This document shows, one piece after another, positions 1 through 9,432 of a DNA stretch of 64,000 nucleotides. Under the pieces are notes generated by a model. The model saw only the letters and a program-made list of their open reading frames with translations. It searched no databases and had not been told where the DNA came from. The stretch's first letter is position 1, and every line of letters starts with the position of its first letter. The translations under genes were made by a program, and so were the position numbers. The stretch lies in assembly GCF_017592555.1 (NCBI RefSeq), contig NZ_JAGFNS010000029.1:62001-126000 (forward strand), written 5' to 3'. This DNA comes from Actinoplanes flavus. Lineage in GTDB: Bacteria; Actinomycetota; Actinomycetes; Mycobacteriales; Micromonosporaceae.

Positions 1-1808
1 AGCACCTGCCCCGGGAAGATCCGGTCCGGGTTCTGGATCGTCGCCCGGTTCAGCACGAAGATCTCCGGCCAGCGGGCCTCGTTGCCCAACTGCTCCCGCG
101 CGATCCTCGCGAGGCTGTCGCCCGGCCGCACCTTGTAGGTGCGCGGCTGCTCGCCGCCCGGCAGCACCCCGGCCAGGCGCAGCAGGTCGGCCAGCTCGAA
201 GTGGCCGGGTTTCCGCGACGGCAGGGTGGGCCGCCAGCCGGGCGTCCGCAGGTACGAGTCGTCGCTGCGCAGCGCGAGACCGATCAGCACCTCGGCGACG
301 ATGGTGCTGCCGACCGGGCCCAGGTGGGCGCCGTCGTGCAGGGCCTTCGCCTCGGCCAGGACGTAGTACCAGAGCGGGGTACGGGTCAGGAACTCGCTGT
401 CGTCCAGCACCGCCCGCTGGGCGTCACTGCCCGCCGCGGCCCGGATCTGGTCCTTGGTCAGCTCCTCCACCCCGATCAGGTGGGCGATCGCCTGGCCGGT
501 GGGCAGCCGCAGCCGGTAACCGCGCAGCAGGTTGCGGACCGCGAGCCGGCTGGCGTCGGCCGGCACCTGCGGTGTGCCGTCGATGTTCTTCAGGTTGAAC
601 AGGGCGCCGCCGCCACGGTTCAGGCCGAACGCCGCCAGCTTGGTGTCGATCTTGCGGGTCTTCATCACCTGGTCGCCGGAGCCGATGATGTTCTCCCACT
701 CGATGATCCAGTTCTCCGGCAGCGTCTCCGCCGGGCCGAGCCGGATCTCCTCACCGAGCTGCCCGCTCAGCGCCGTGAAGACGAACAACAGGTCCAGGCT
801 GCCCGGCGGCTGGGTGTCGACGCGGAAGTTGGAGTTGAAGTTGTAGACGCCCCGGACCATCGAGTGCCCGAACCGGTAGGCGGCCACCGCGAACTCCAGC
901 GGCATGTAGAACGGTGCGGCGTACGGGTTGTACCACCGGTTGCCGTGGGTGAGGATGCCCTGCACGATCTCCTTGTCGGCGACCCTCTTGAGAAAGTCCT
1001 CGATCACGATGTACTGGTAGTGCTGGCGCAGCGTGCGACGGGCCTCGCCATAGGACAGACCCTGGTCGACGAGCACGTTGTGCGCCTTGAGGAACGCCAC
1101 GTGCAGCTGCGAGATGATGGTGTTCTCGTCGTTGCGCGGGTCGCCGATCAGGGCCGCCCGGTCGTGCGTCTTGTCCGTGGGGTTGCGCCCCTCCCGGTGC
1201 ACGTCGTTGTCGTCGCCCTTGCCCTTGGGCCGGGCGGTCGGCGGCGGGTTCGGGTTCGGCGGGTTCTGCAACGGGATGTTGTGCACCTTGCCGACCCGCA
1301 GCTTGTCGGAGTCGTCCGGGTCGAACTGCTGCGGCGGGCTGTACAGACTGTCCAGGTCCAGGGTGGCCGAACGCTGGTTGCGCAGCACCCGGTGCATCTC
1401 CTCGAGGGTGAGCGGCAGCATGCCGTCATCGAGGAGCACCTCCATCCTGGCCGAACCCAGACCGCGTTTCTCGTCCTCGATCTCCAGGGTGATGTCGTGG
1501 TCGATGAACTGGCCGAGATAGGTGTAGGCGGCCGGGATCGGGCTGTTGTCGTCCCGGTTCTCCTCCGCGGTGTCGTCCAGCATCGTCGCGCCGAGCCGCT
1601 TCAGCTGGGCGTTCGTGCTGGGCGACTGTGGCAGCAGGTTCGCCTCGTCCTCCTGCAACATCGGGAAGAGCAGGTCGAACGGTTGAGTGCTGACCGGCGG
1701 CGCCAGCGCGAACGCCAATGGCGACCGGGCGGCGAATGCGGCGAGTTCGGTCTTCGCCTGGTCGATGTCCTCGTCGGTGATGGGTTGCCCGTGTCCGAGA
1801 CGCGGCAT
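1..1808 (-). CDS. Animal-type haem peroxidase with C-terminal LysM domain (partial, runs off left edge)
   Basis: About 602 codons are visible from the ATG at 1808; no stop is reached before the edge. The distal-His segment YLGQFIDHDIT has its His at residue 104, and a proximal-His-like segment AYRFGHSMVRG has its His at residue 315. Together they match the PF03098 peroxidase/cyclooxygenase superfamily. The last 45 or so residues form a LysM repeat (TYKVRPGDSLARIAREQLG, then NRATIQNPDRIFPGQ), a peptidoglycan-binding module. No signal peptide is seen at the N-terminus (MPRLGHGQPITDEDI). AGAGGA lies just upstream of the start. Family knowledge: such bacterial enzymes oxidise halides or organic substrates with H2O2. 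The physiological substrate here is unknown. Confidence 0.9.
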   Translation of the reverse strand, partial: MPRLGHGQPITDEDIDQAKTELAAFAARSPLAFALAPPVSTQPFDLLFPMLQEDEANLLPQSPSTNAQLKRLGATMLDDTAEENRDDNSPIPAAYTYLGQFIDHDITLEIEDEKRGLGSARMEVLLDDGMLPLTLEEMHRVLRNQRSATLDLDSLYSPPQQFDPDDSDKLRVGKVHNIPLQNPPNPNPPPTARPKGKGDDNDVHREGRNPTDKTHDRAALIGDPRNDENTIISQLHVAFLKAHNVLVDQGLSYGEARRTLRQHYQYIVIEDFLKRVADKEIVQGILTHGNRWYNPYAAPFYMPLEFAVAAYRFGHSMVRGVYNFNSNFRVDTQPPGSLDLLFVFTALSGQLGEEIRLGPAETLPENWIIEWENIIGSGDQVMKTRKIDTKLAAFGLNRGGGALFNLKNIDGTPQVPADASRLAVRNLLRGYRLRLPTGQAIAHLIGVEELTKDQIRAAAGSDAQRAVLDDSEFLTRTPLWYYVLAEAKALHDGAHLGPVGSTIVAEVLIGLALRSDDSYLRTPGWRPTLPSRKPGHFELADLLRLAGVLPGGEQPRTYKVRPGDSLARIAREQLGNEARWPEIFVLNRATIQNPDRIFPGQV

Positions 1809-2003
1809 GGTGGGTCCTCTTTTCCGAGGTGGCGAAAATGGCCGCGCGATGACGTCGACCGGCGCGGCCTCGACCGGTCCATATCGGCCGGTGTCTCTCA
1901 GCGGCCACGATAGGCAGCGGCACCTGGAAGTGAAGACAGATGGGTGACACAGCGCGACGCTGTTGTTGGCAAATGGTGTCAAGCACGGCTTTCTCGAGTG
2001 GCG

Positions 2004-2594
2004 TCAGCGGTGCCGCAGGCCGTCGAAGGCCAGGTCGGCGACGGTGCCGGCGATGGACTCCGGAGCGCCCCGGTCCGGCCTGTACCACTCGATCAGCGAG
2101 TTCACCATGCCGAACAGCAGGCGGGCCGCGGTCGCCGGGTCCACGTCGGCCCGCACCCCACCCTCGGCCTGCGCCTGTTTCACCAGGTCGGTGACGATCC
2201 GGTCGAACTCCCGGCGGCGGGCCAGGGCGTGCTGCTCGGCCGCCGTGTTGCCCCGGACCCGCAACAACAGGGTGACGAACTCCAGGCGGTCGGCCAGGAC
2301 CAGCACGCTGCGCCGGATCAGGTCCTTCAGGCGTACGGTCGCCGCGCCCTCGTCCCGCACGGCCGCCTCGGCCGCCTCGAACAGGCCGTCCAGCGCCCGG
2401 TCGACGGCCATCGTGAGCAACTGCTCCTTGCCGCTGACGTGGTGGTAGAGCGTCGACTTGGTGATGCCCAGCGACTCGGCCACGTCGAACATGCTGGTGG
2501 CGTCGTAACCGCGGGTGTTGAACAGGCGGACGGCGGCGGCCAGCACCGCGTCCTGATCATGCCCCGGACGGCCGCGGCGCCGGCTCTTCTCCAC
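2004..2594 (-). CDS. paaR: TetR-family repressor, probably PaaR-like regulator of the paa operon
   Basis: The 196-residue protein has an N-terminal TetR helix-turn-helix (AAAVRLFNTRGYDATSMFDVAESLGITKSTLYHH, residues about 20-53, key run LGITKSTLYHHV) followed by an all-helical ligand domain. It is divergent from paaN, with only 52 bp between the starts, and that gap contains a palindrome. The GTG at 2594 has no Shine-Dalgarno but sits 7 nt after a TAGATT -10-like hexamer (2606-2601), so the message may be leaderless. Assignment to PaaR is by position: actinobacterial paa clusters are usually controlled by a TetR-type PaaR responding to phenylacetyl-CoA. Ligand specificity is not shown by the sequence. 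Confidence 0.85.
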   Translation of the reverse strand: MEKSRRRGRPGHDQDAVLAAAVRLFNTRGYDATSMFDVAESLGITKSTLYHHVSGKEQLLTMAVDRALDGLFEAAEAAVRDEGAATVRLKDLIRRSVLVLADRLEFVTLLLRVRGNTAAEQHALARRREFDRIVTDLVKQAQAEGGVRADVDPATAARLLFGMVNSLIEWYRPDRGAPESIAGTVADLAFDGLRHR

Positions 2595-2611
2595 AGGTTG
2601 AATCTAGCCTC

Positions 2612-2640
2612 TTGATTTACCGACCGATCGGGCGGTTAAT
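2612..2640 (+). promoter_or_regulatory. paaN promoter with TetR-type operator in its spacer
   Basis: TTGATT (2612-2617) and GTTAAT (2635-2640) are separated by exactly 17 bp. The spacer holds ACCGACCGATCGGGCGGT (2619-2636), an 18-bp dyad with one mismatched pair. Its inner 14 bases fit ACCG-N2-CG-N2-CGGT, which I recall as the core of actinobacterial PaaR boxes. Predicted transcription starts at about 2647, the A of the paaN ATG, so the transcript would be leaderless. The GGAGG at 2641-2645 is only one base from ATG and is too close to act as a normal ribosome site. Binding there would block RNA polymerase directly. Confidence 0.6.
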
Positions 2641-2646
2641 GGAGGC

Positions 2647-4298
2647 ATGACGAGTCCCGCTGAGCTCTACACCACCCACCGCGAGCTGCTGGACCGCGCG
2701 GTCACCGCGACCGCGGCGCGTGACTACTGGTCGGCCTATCCGGAGTCGCCCAGCAAGTCGGTCTACGGCGAGGAGGCCGCGCCCACCGGCGACCGGGCCT
2801 TCACCGGCCTGCTCGGCCAGCCCTTCCCGCTCGACGTGCCGGGCGCTGTGGGCAGCGTGTCCACCGAGCGCTCTCCCTATGGCATCGAGCTGGGGATCAG
2901 CTATCCGAAAGCCGACCCGCTCGCCCTGATCGCCGCCGCCCGGGCCGCCACCCCCGGCTGGCGCGCGGCCGGCCCCACCGGCCGGGCCGGCGTCGCCGCC
3001 GAGATCCTCAGCCGCCTGCACGCCCGGGTCTTCGAGCTGGCCCACGCCGTGCAGCACACCACCGGCCAGGCCTTCGTGATGGCCTTCCAGGCCGGCGGCA
3101 CCCACGCGCTCGACCGCGGCCTGGAGGCCGTGGCGTGCGCGCTCGCCGCCACCACCCGGCTGCCGTCCGAGTCCCGCTGGACCAAGGGGCAGCTCGAGCT
3201 GGCCAAGACGGCCACCGTCACCGGGCGCGGCGTCGGCCTGGTCATCGGCTGCACCACCTTCCCGACGTGGAACGGATTCCCCGGCCTCTTCGCCAGCCTC
3301 GTCACCGGCAACCCGGTGATCGTCAAGCCGCACCCGGGCGCGGTCCTGCCGCTCGCCATCACCGTCCAGGTCTGCCGCGAGGTCCTCGCCGAGGCCGGCC
3401 TCAACCCCGACGTGGTGACCCTCGCCGCCGAGGAGCCCGGTGACGGCGTCGCCGCGACCCTGGCCACCCACCCCGACGTGCGGATCGTCGACTTCACCGG
3501 CTCCAGCGAGTTCGGCGACTGGCTGGAGGCGAATGCCCGGCAGGCCGTCGTCTACACCGAGAAGGCCGGGCTCAACACCGTCGTCCTCGACTCCACCGCC
3601 GACTACCAGGGCCTGCTGCGCAACCTGGCGTTCTCCCTCTCGCTGTACAGCGGCCAGATGTGCACCACCCCGCAGAACCTGCTGATCCCGCGCGACGGCA
3701 TCGACACCGACGCCGGCCACCGCGACGTCGAGGAGTTCGCCGCCGACCTGGGCGCGGCCCTCGACAAGCTGCTCGGCGACCCGCGCCGGGCCGCCGGGAC
3801 ACTCGGGGCCATCGTCAACGACGGGGTGTTCGCGCGCCTCACCGAGGCGGGCACCGCCCCGGGCGTCGTGCACCCGTCCACCGCGATCGCCGACGAGCAG
3901 TTCCCCGGCGCGACCATCCGGACGCCGCTGGTGGCCCGGCTCGACGCGGCCGACGAGAAGACCTACACCCGGGAGTGGTTCGGGCCGGTCTCGTTCCTGA
4001 TCACCACCGACTCGACCGAGCACAGCCTGCGGATCTTCACCGAAACCGTCCGGGCACACGGCGCCCTCAGCGCGCTCGTGCACTCCACCTCGCCCGCCGT
4101 GCTGGAGTCGGCCCGCGAGGCCGCGCTCGACGCCGGCGTGCACCTCTCGGAAAACCTGACCGGCGGCGTGTTCGTGAACCAGACGGCCGCGTTCAGCGAC
4201 CTGCACGGCACCGGGGCGAACCCGGCGGCCACCGCCTCGCTGACCGACGACTGGTTCGTGGCCGGCCGGTTCTTCACCCTCCAGTCGCGGCGGCCGGT

Positions 4299-4302
<4 letters not shown>
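2647..4302 (+). CDS. paaN: Phenylacetic acid degradation protein PaaN (aldehyde dehydrogenase superfamily)
   Basis: The 551-residue protein of the PaaN_2 type (about 550 residues) lacks the C-terminal hydratase domain of bifunctional PaaZ. Aldehyde-dehydrogenase features are visible: NAD-site segments CTTFPTWNGFPGLFASLVTGNPVIVKPHPG (key NPVIVKPHP), VDFTGSSEFGDWL, and the catalytic-Cys region LYSGQMCTTPQN. Its expected role is oxidation of an aldehyde intermediate in phenylacetyl-CoA ring cleavage; the exact substrate of this short form is less certain. It is first in the paa operon and overlaps paaA by 4 bp (GTGA), implying translational coupling. No paaK, paaG, paaF or paaH lies in the window. 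Confidence 0.9.
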
Positions 4303-5274
<972 letters not shown>

Positions 5275-5278
<4 letters not shown>

Positions 5279-5562
5279 CCCGGCACGAGTGGCCGCTGTT
5301 CGAGGTGTTCGTGCGGGCGAAGCGCGGGCTCAACCACGTGCACGTGGGGTCGCTGCGGGCGGCCGATCACGAGATGGCGCTGCACCACGCCCGCGACCTC
5401 TACACCCGGCGCAACGAGGGCGTCAGCATCTGGGTCGTCCGGTCGGACGCGGTCGCCGCCAGCGATCCGGCCGACCGGGACGCGTTCTTCGAGCCCAGCG
5501 CCGACAAGGTGTACAGGCATCCCACCCACTACGCCATCCCCGACAACGTTCCGCACATCTGA
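5275..5562 (+). CDS. paaB: Phenylacetyl-CoA 1,2-epoxidase subunit PaaB
   Basis: The 95-residue protein is typical of PaaB, the small non-catalytic subunit of the epoxidase complex. It begins MTRHEWPLFEVFVRAKRG and contains LNHVHVGSLRAADHEMAL and the C-terminal HPTHYAIPDNVPHI. The ATG at 5275 is preceded by a good GGAGGGGG site. In-frame codons further upstream only extend it through the poly-C tract and are rejected. The start overlaps the expected paaA stop (ATGA), and paaC follows after 10 bp. Confidence 0.93.
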
Positions 5563-5572
5563 GAGCCCGGAC

Positions 5573-6457
5573 ATGGCCTTCGACGACGCTTACCACGCGC
5601 TCACCGACCACGACGACGATGCCCGATGGGCCTACGGGACCGGCTTCGTCGACAAGCTCGCCGGGGTGCCCGGCGACCTGCCGGACGGGGTGGACCGAGC
5701 CGACCTCGCCGAGTACTGCCTGATGCTCGGCGACGACGCGCTCATCCTGTCCCACCGCCTCCAGCAGTGGGTGACCCGCGCCCCCGAGCTGGAGGACGAG
5801 CTGGCCCTCGCCAACATCGGCCTCGACCTGCTCGGCCAGGCCCGCCTGCTACTCACCCGGGCCGGCGTGGCCGAGGGCTGGGGCCGCGACGAGGACGACC
5901 TGGCGATGCGGCGCGACCCCTCCGGCTTCCGCAACGTCCGCCTCGCCGAACGCGCCGACGCCGACTTCGCCCACCTGGTGGCCCGGCTGTTCGCCCTGTC
6001 CACGTGGCGGCTCGCGCTGCTCGACCGGCTGACCGCCTCCCGCGACCCGATGCTCGCGGCGATCGCCGCCAAGGGCGTCAAGGAGGTCACCTACCACCGC
6101 GACTACGCGGCCCAGTGGGTGGTCCGGCTGGGCGACGGCACCCCGCTCTCCCACGACCGGATGCGGGCCGCGGTCGAGACCCTGGCCCCGCAACTGGCCG
6201 AGCTGTTCCTCTCCCACCCCACCGAGGCGCGGCTCGCCGAGGCGGGCGCCGCCGTGGACCCGGCCACGCTGGAGGCCGAGTTCACCCAGGTCTGGACGCA
6301 CGTCCTCCAGACCGCGACCCTCACCGCACAGCCGGTTCCCTCCGGCGCCGCGGATGCGCAGCCGTCGGGGCGGGCCGGGGAGCACACGCCCGCGCTCGCC
6401 GAGATCCTGGACGAGATGCAAGGGGTGGCGCGATCGGTGCCCGGAGGTGCGTGGTGA
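5573..6457 (+). CDS. paaC: Phenylacetyl-CoA 1,2-epoxidase subunit PaaC
   Basis: The 294-residue ferritin-like helical protein is the structural partner of PaaA in the epoxidase. Recognisable stretches include AEYCLMLGDDALILSHRLQQW, LALANIGLDLLGQARLLL, RNVRLAERADADFAHLVARL and VKEVTYHRDYAAQWVVRLGDGT (each quoted in part). In the family PaaC stabilises PaaA and helps bind phenylacetyl-CoA. It sits 10 bp after paaB and overlaps paaD by 4 bp (GTGA). An Ala/Gly-rich insertion, roughly residues 250-275, precedes the C-terminal helix and is probably a loop. Confidence 0.93.
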   Translation: MAFDDAYHALTDHDDDARWAYGTGFVDKLAGVPGDLPDGVDRADLAEYCLMLGDDALILSHRLQQWVTRAPELEDELALANIGLDLLGQARLLLTRAGVAEGWGRDEDDLAMRRDPSGFRNVRLAERADADFAHLVARLFALSTWRLALLDRLTASRDPMLAAIAAKGVKEVTYHRDYAAQWVVRLGDGTPLSHDRMRAAVETLAPQLAELFLSHPTEARLAEAGAAVDPATLEAEFTQVWTHVLQTATLTAQPVPSGAADAQPSGRAGEHTPALAEILDEMQGVARSVPGGAW

Positions 6458-6948
6458 CCGGCACCGCGGCCGAGGTGGTCGGCGCCGTCACCGACCCGGA
6501 GCTCCCGATGCTCACGCTCGCCGAGCTCGGAGTGATCCGTGAGGTGCGGCAGGACGAGGACGGGGTGCTGGTGACGATCACGCCCACCTACTCGGGATGC
6601 CCGGCCATGGAGAGCATTCGGGCGGACATCCGAAGCGCTCTGCGGCAGGCCGGATTCGGGCGCGCCGAAGTGCGTACCGTGATCGCTCCTCCCTGGACCA
6701 CCGACTGGATCAGCGCATCCGGGCGGCGCAAGCTCGCCGAGGCGGGCATCGCCCCGCCGGGGGCGGCACCCGTCCGAGCGACCGGACCGATTCCGATCAA
6801 CCTGAGCCCGCGGCCGACCGCGGTCTCCTGCCCACGCTGCGGGCACACCGACACCGAGACACTCGCCGCGTTCGGTGCCACCGCCTGCCGTGAACTGCGG
6901 CGATGCCCGGCCTGCCGGGAACCCTTCGAGCACATGCGGGAGATCTGA
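6454..6948 (+). CDS. paaD: Phenylacetyl-CoA epoxidase maturation factor PaaD
   Basis: The 164-residue protein has an N-terminal MIP18/DUF59 domain (DPELPMLTLAELGVI, then TPTYSGCPAME) and a C-terminal four-cysteine zinc ribbon (CPRCG at about 132 and CPACREPF near the end). PaaD-family proteins are thought to help assemble Fe-S or di-iron sites of the epoxidase. The GTG at 6454 is chosen because GGAGG (6443-6447) lies six bases upstream and the codon overlaps the paaC stop. An adjacent GTG at 6451 is the alternative. Confidence 0.92.
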   Translation: MTGTAAEVVGAVTDPELPMLTLAELGVIREVRQDEDGVLVTITPTYSGCPAMESIRADIRSALRQAGFGRAEVRTVIAPPWTTDWISASGRRKLAEAGIAPPGAAPVRATGPIPINLSPRPTAVSCPRCGHTDTETLAAFGATACRELRRCPACREPFEHMREI

Positions 6949-6949
6949 G

Positions 6950-7996
6950 ATGAGCGCCCTCGGATTCCACCCGCTGCGGGTCGCGGCCGTCGACCGGCTC
7001 TGCGACGACGCGGTCGCCGTCACCTTCGACGTGCCCGACGAGCTGGGGGAGCGGTTCCGGTTCCGGCCGGGGCAGTCCCTGACCGTGCATCGAGAGGGTG
7101 AGCGGCGGACGTACTCGATCTGTGCACCCGTGGGCGCCGCGCCGCGTATCGGGGTGCGTGAGGTGCCCGGCGGCCGCGTCTCGGCGTGGATCGTCCACCA
7201 GTTGCGGCCCGGTGACCTGGTCGAGGTCGCGCCGCCGTCCGGTACGTTCACCCCGGACCTGGAAGCCGGCGGCCGCCACGTGCTGATCGGCGCCGGATCC
7301 GGCATCACCCCGCTGCTGTCGATCGCGGCGTCGCTGCTGCGGCGGCCGGACACCGACGTCAGCCTGTTCTACGGCAACCGGCGCGCGGACACGGTGATGT
7401 TCGCCGAGGAGCTCGCCGACCTGAAGGACCTCCATCCGGACCGGCTGGAACTCGTCCACGTCCTCTCCCGGGAGCCACGGGAGACCGAGCTGTTCAGCGG
7501 CCGCCTCGACGCGGACCGGCTCCGGGCACTGCTGCCCGCGCTGATCGACGTGCCGGCGGTCGGGCACTGGTGGCTGTGCGGCCCGTTCGGCATGGTGACC
7601 GACGCGATCGAGGTGCTCAGCGAGTCGGGAGTGCCCGCCGCGCGGATCCACCGGGAGCTGTTCTGGGTGGACGAGGCGCCGCCCGCGCCGGTCCGCTCCG
7701 AGGACACCGCCCGGGGGCCGAGCCGCGAGGTCACCGTGATTCTGGACGGACGGTCCACGACGGTCGCCGTGCCCGAGGGCGTCACGCTGCTCGAAGGGGC
7801 GCAGACGGCCCGGCCGGACCTGCCGTTCGCCTGCAAGGGTGGGGTGTGCGGCACATGCCGGGCCCGGGTCACCGACGGCGAGGTGACGATGCGGCGCAAC
7901 TTCGCGCTGGAGGAGGCGGAGGTCGCCGACGGGTTCGTGCTCACCTGCCAGAGCCTCGCCGAGTCACCGAAGGTAGTGATCGACTTCGATCAGTGA
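6950..7996 (+). CDS. paaE: Phenylacetyl-CoA epoxidase reductase subunit PaaE
   Basis: The 348-residue ferredoxin-NADP reductase-type protein supplies electrons to PaaA. Domain order: FAD-binding barrel (about 10-105, RTYSICAPVG), NAD(P)-binding domain (about 110-235, LIGAGSGITPLLSIAASLL and WLCGPFGMV), and a C-terminal plant-type [2Fe-2S] ferredoxin (about 255-345, ACKGGVCGTCRARV and a later LTCQS giving the four cysteines). The ATG at 6950 follows the paaD stop by one base. It closes the paa operon; a small palindrome at its stop codon precedes the next, unrelated gene. Confidence 0.94.
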   Translation: MSALGFHPLRVAAVDRLCDDAVAVTFDVPDELGERFRFRPGQSLTVHREGERRTYSICAPVGAAPRIGVREVPGGRVSAWIVHQLRPGDLVEVAPPSGTFTPDLEAGGRHVLIGAGSGITPLLSIAASLLRRPDTDVSLFYGNRRADTVMFAEELADLKDLHPDRLELVHVLSREPRETELFSGRLDADRLRALLPALIDVPAVGHWWLCGPFGMVTDAIEVLSESGVPAARIHRELFWVDEAPPAPVRSEDTARGPSREVTVILDGRSTTVAVPEGVTLLEGAQTARPDLPFACKGGVCGTCRARVTDGEVTMRRNFALEEAEVADGFVLTCQSLAESPKVVIDFDQ

Positions 7997-8006
7997 AATC
8001 GATTTC
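7995..8006. promoter_or_regulatory. Perfect 12-bp palindrome GAAATCGATTTC
   Basis: A perfect AT-rich palindrome overlaps the paaE stop codon, 33 bp before the acetyltransferase start. It stands out against the GC-rich surroundings and could be an operator for the downstream gene. No known regulator is assigned. Confidence 0.35.
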
Positions 8007-8038
8007 GGCAGGTGCACGGGTGCGGGCAGAATCACCGG

Positions 8039-8557
8039 ATGCGAATCAGGGCGGCCCGGACCGGCGATCTCACCCGGTTGCAGGACATCGAGCGGGCGGC
8101 CGGCGAACCGTTCCGTGTCATCGGCATGACGGAGATCGCCGACGACGAACCGCCATCGATCGACCAACTGTCGGAGTATGTCGAGGCGGGCCGCGCGTGG
8201 GTGGCCACCGTCGCCGGTGGCGCTGACGTGCCGGTCGCCTACCTGATCGCCGACCTGATCGACGGCAACCTGCACATCGAGCAGGTGTCGGTGGATCCCG
8301 CCCACGCCCGGCAGGGCATCGGGCGGCGGCTGATCGAGCACGTCGCCGACTACGCGCGGGGCGCCGGCATGCCGGCGCTGACACTGACCACCTTCGTGGA
8401 TGTTCCGTGGAACGCGCCGTACTACCGGCGGTGCGGCTTCGTCGACCTGGACGGGGACACGCTCACCGAGGGCCTCCGTGCGGTCCGCGACCACGAGGCG
8501 GCCATCGGCCTGGACCGCTGGCCCCGAGTCTGCATGCGCCGCGACCTCCGCGGCTGA
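8039..8557 (+). CDS. GNAT-family N-acetyltransferase
   Basis: About 172 residues with the GNAT fold. The N-terminal MRIRAARTGDLTRLQDIE leads into a beta4/alpha3 region, IEQVSVDPAHARQGIGRRL, in which Q-x-x-G-x-G/A is the acetyl-CoA pyrophosphate loop. The C-terminal APYYRRCGFVDL is typical. The ATG at 8039 is chosen because family members begin exactly there; a GTG at 8012 would add nine odd residues. The substrate cannot be predicted. It follows paaE on the same strand but is probably not functionally linked. Confidence 0.85.
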   Translation: MRIRAARTGDLTRLQDIERAAGEPFRVIGMTEIADDEPPSIDQLSEYVEAGRAWVATVAGGADVPVAYLIADLIDGNLHIEQVSVDPAHARQGIGRRLIEHVADYARGAGMPALTLTTFVDVPWNAPYYRRCGFVDLDGDTLTEGLRAVRDHEAAIGLDRWPRVCMRRDLRG

Positions 8558-8576
8558 GCGGCGCGCCGCCGTTCAC

Positions 8577-8880
8577 CGTGCCCGTTGATGGCGCTTCGCG
8601 TCCGCGCCCACGGGGCTTCGTGTCCGCGGTGATTTTCCTTCGCGCGCGTGCCCATGGGCTTCGCGTCCGTGCCTATTGGGCTTCGGGCTGTGTTCATGGC
8701 GCTTTGCGTCCGCGTTCGTGGGGCTTCGTGTCCGGGTTCATCTTCCTTCGCGCCTGTGCTCATGGCGCTTCGCGTCCGTGCCTATTGGGCTTCGGGCTGT
8801 GTTCATGGCGCTTTGCGTCCGCGTTCGTGGGGCTTCGTGTCCGCGTTCATCTTCCTTCGCGCCCGTGCCCATGGGGTTTC
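8577..8880. repeat. Degenerate tandem repeat with two 109-bp higher-order copies
   Basis: The segment consists of short phrases such as TTCGCGTCCG, TGGGGCTTCGTGTCCG and ATCTTCCTTCGCGCC repeated in varied order. A 109-bp unit starts at 8658 and again at 8767, with few differences (it includes GTGCCTATTGGGCTTCGGG). A partial copy precedes at about 8585. It fills the gap between two convergent genes. Open frames across it are low-complexity and not believed. Confidence 0.8.
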
Positions 8881-8911
8881 GCGTCCGTGGGCTTCGGGTT
8901 TGCGGATGGCA

Positions 8912-9388
8912 TCAGTCCAGCAGGTCGTAACGGTCCAGCGCGTCCGGTGTACGGCGGTGAGCTCCCAGACCGACGGTGTCGAATTCGTCGAAGCCGGCGT
9001 CCGGGCGTACACCCAGAGCGCGAAGCGCGCCGTTGATGTCCTCCACGGCCGCGACCCGCGCGCCGTCGTGGAAGACGCATGCCCACTGGTCACCTACGCC
9101 GCCGAAGTATTCGGTCATGATCACGGCGAACGGCGCCGGGCTCCGGCCGGTGACCGACGCGGCCAGATCGGCCAGCACGGCCTCCCGGGGGAAGATCGGC
9201 GGGAAATCATCGGGTACGTCGAGGAGCGTCCCGACCCGGCGAAGACGCTGCTGATAGGACGCGTAGGCGAGACTGATGTGGATCAGCCGCAGGTCATGAC
9301 CGAGAGGCAGCCCCTCGACGTCCCACTCCCGGGCCGCGGCCTCGTCGAACGGCTCGGCGACCAGCAGCGCCGTGATCTGGTGTCCCAT
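8912..9388 (-). CDS. Hypothetical protein related to the 13899-14369 gene product
   Basis: The 158-residue soluble protein belongs to no family I can name. It shares three blocks with the product of 13899-14369: EYFGGVGDQWACVF versus EFFGGTGTHDVVAW, INGALRALGVRP versus INKGLRALGVRA, and DEFDTVGLG versus DEFAQVGLD. Their similar length and shared C-terminal half suggest a small family of paralogues in this genome. The Gly-Gly and buried aromatic pattern resembles small immunity-type or unknown cytosolic proteins, but no function can be assigned. It stands alone, converging on the acetyltransferase across the repeat array. Confidence 0.75.
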   Translation of the reverse strand: MGHQITALLVAEPFDEAAAREWDVEGLPLGHDLRLIHISLAYASYQQRLRRVGTLLDVPDDFPPIFPREAVLADLAASVTGRSPAPFAVIMTEYFGGVGDQWACVFHDGARVAAVEDINGALRALGVRPDAGFDEFDTVGLGAHRRTPDALDRYDLLD

Positions 9389-9432
9389 GCGCGGGACGCT
9401 AACAGCAGCGCCCCGCGACCTCCGAACCGAAA

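Noticed and set aside
201..1913. 570-residue open frame on the plus strand
   Set aside because: It is the antisense of the haem peroxidase gene; the minus-strand frame has the peroxidase and LysM motifs and correct codon bias.
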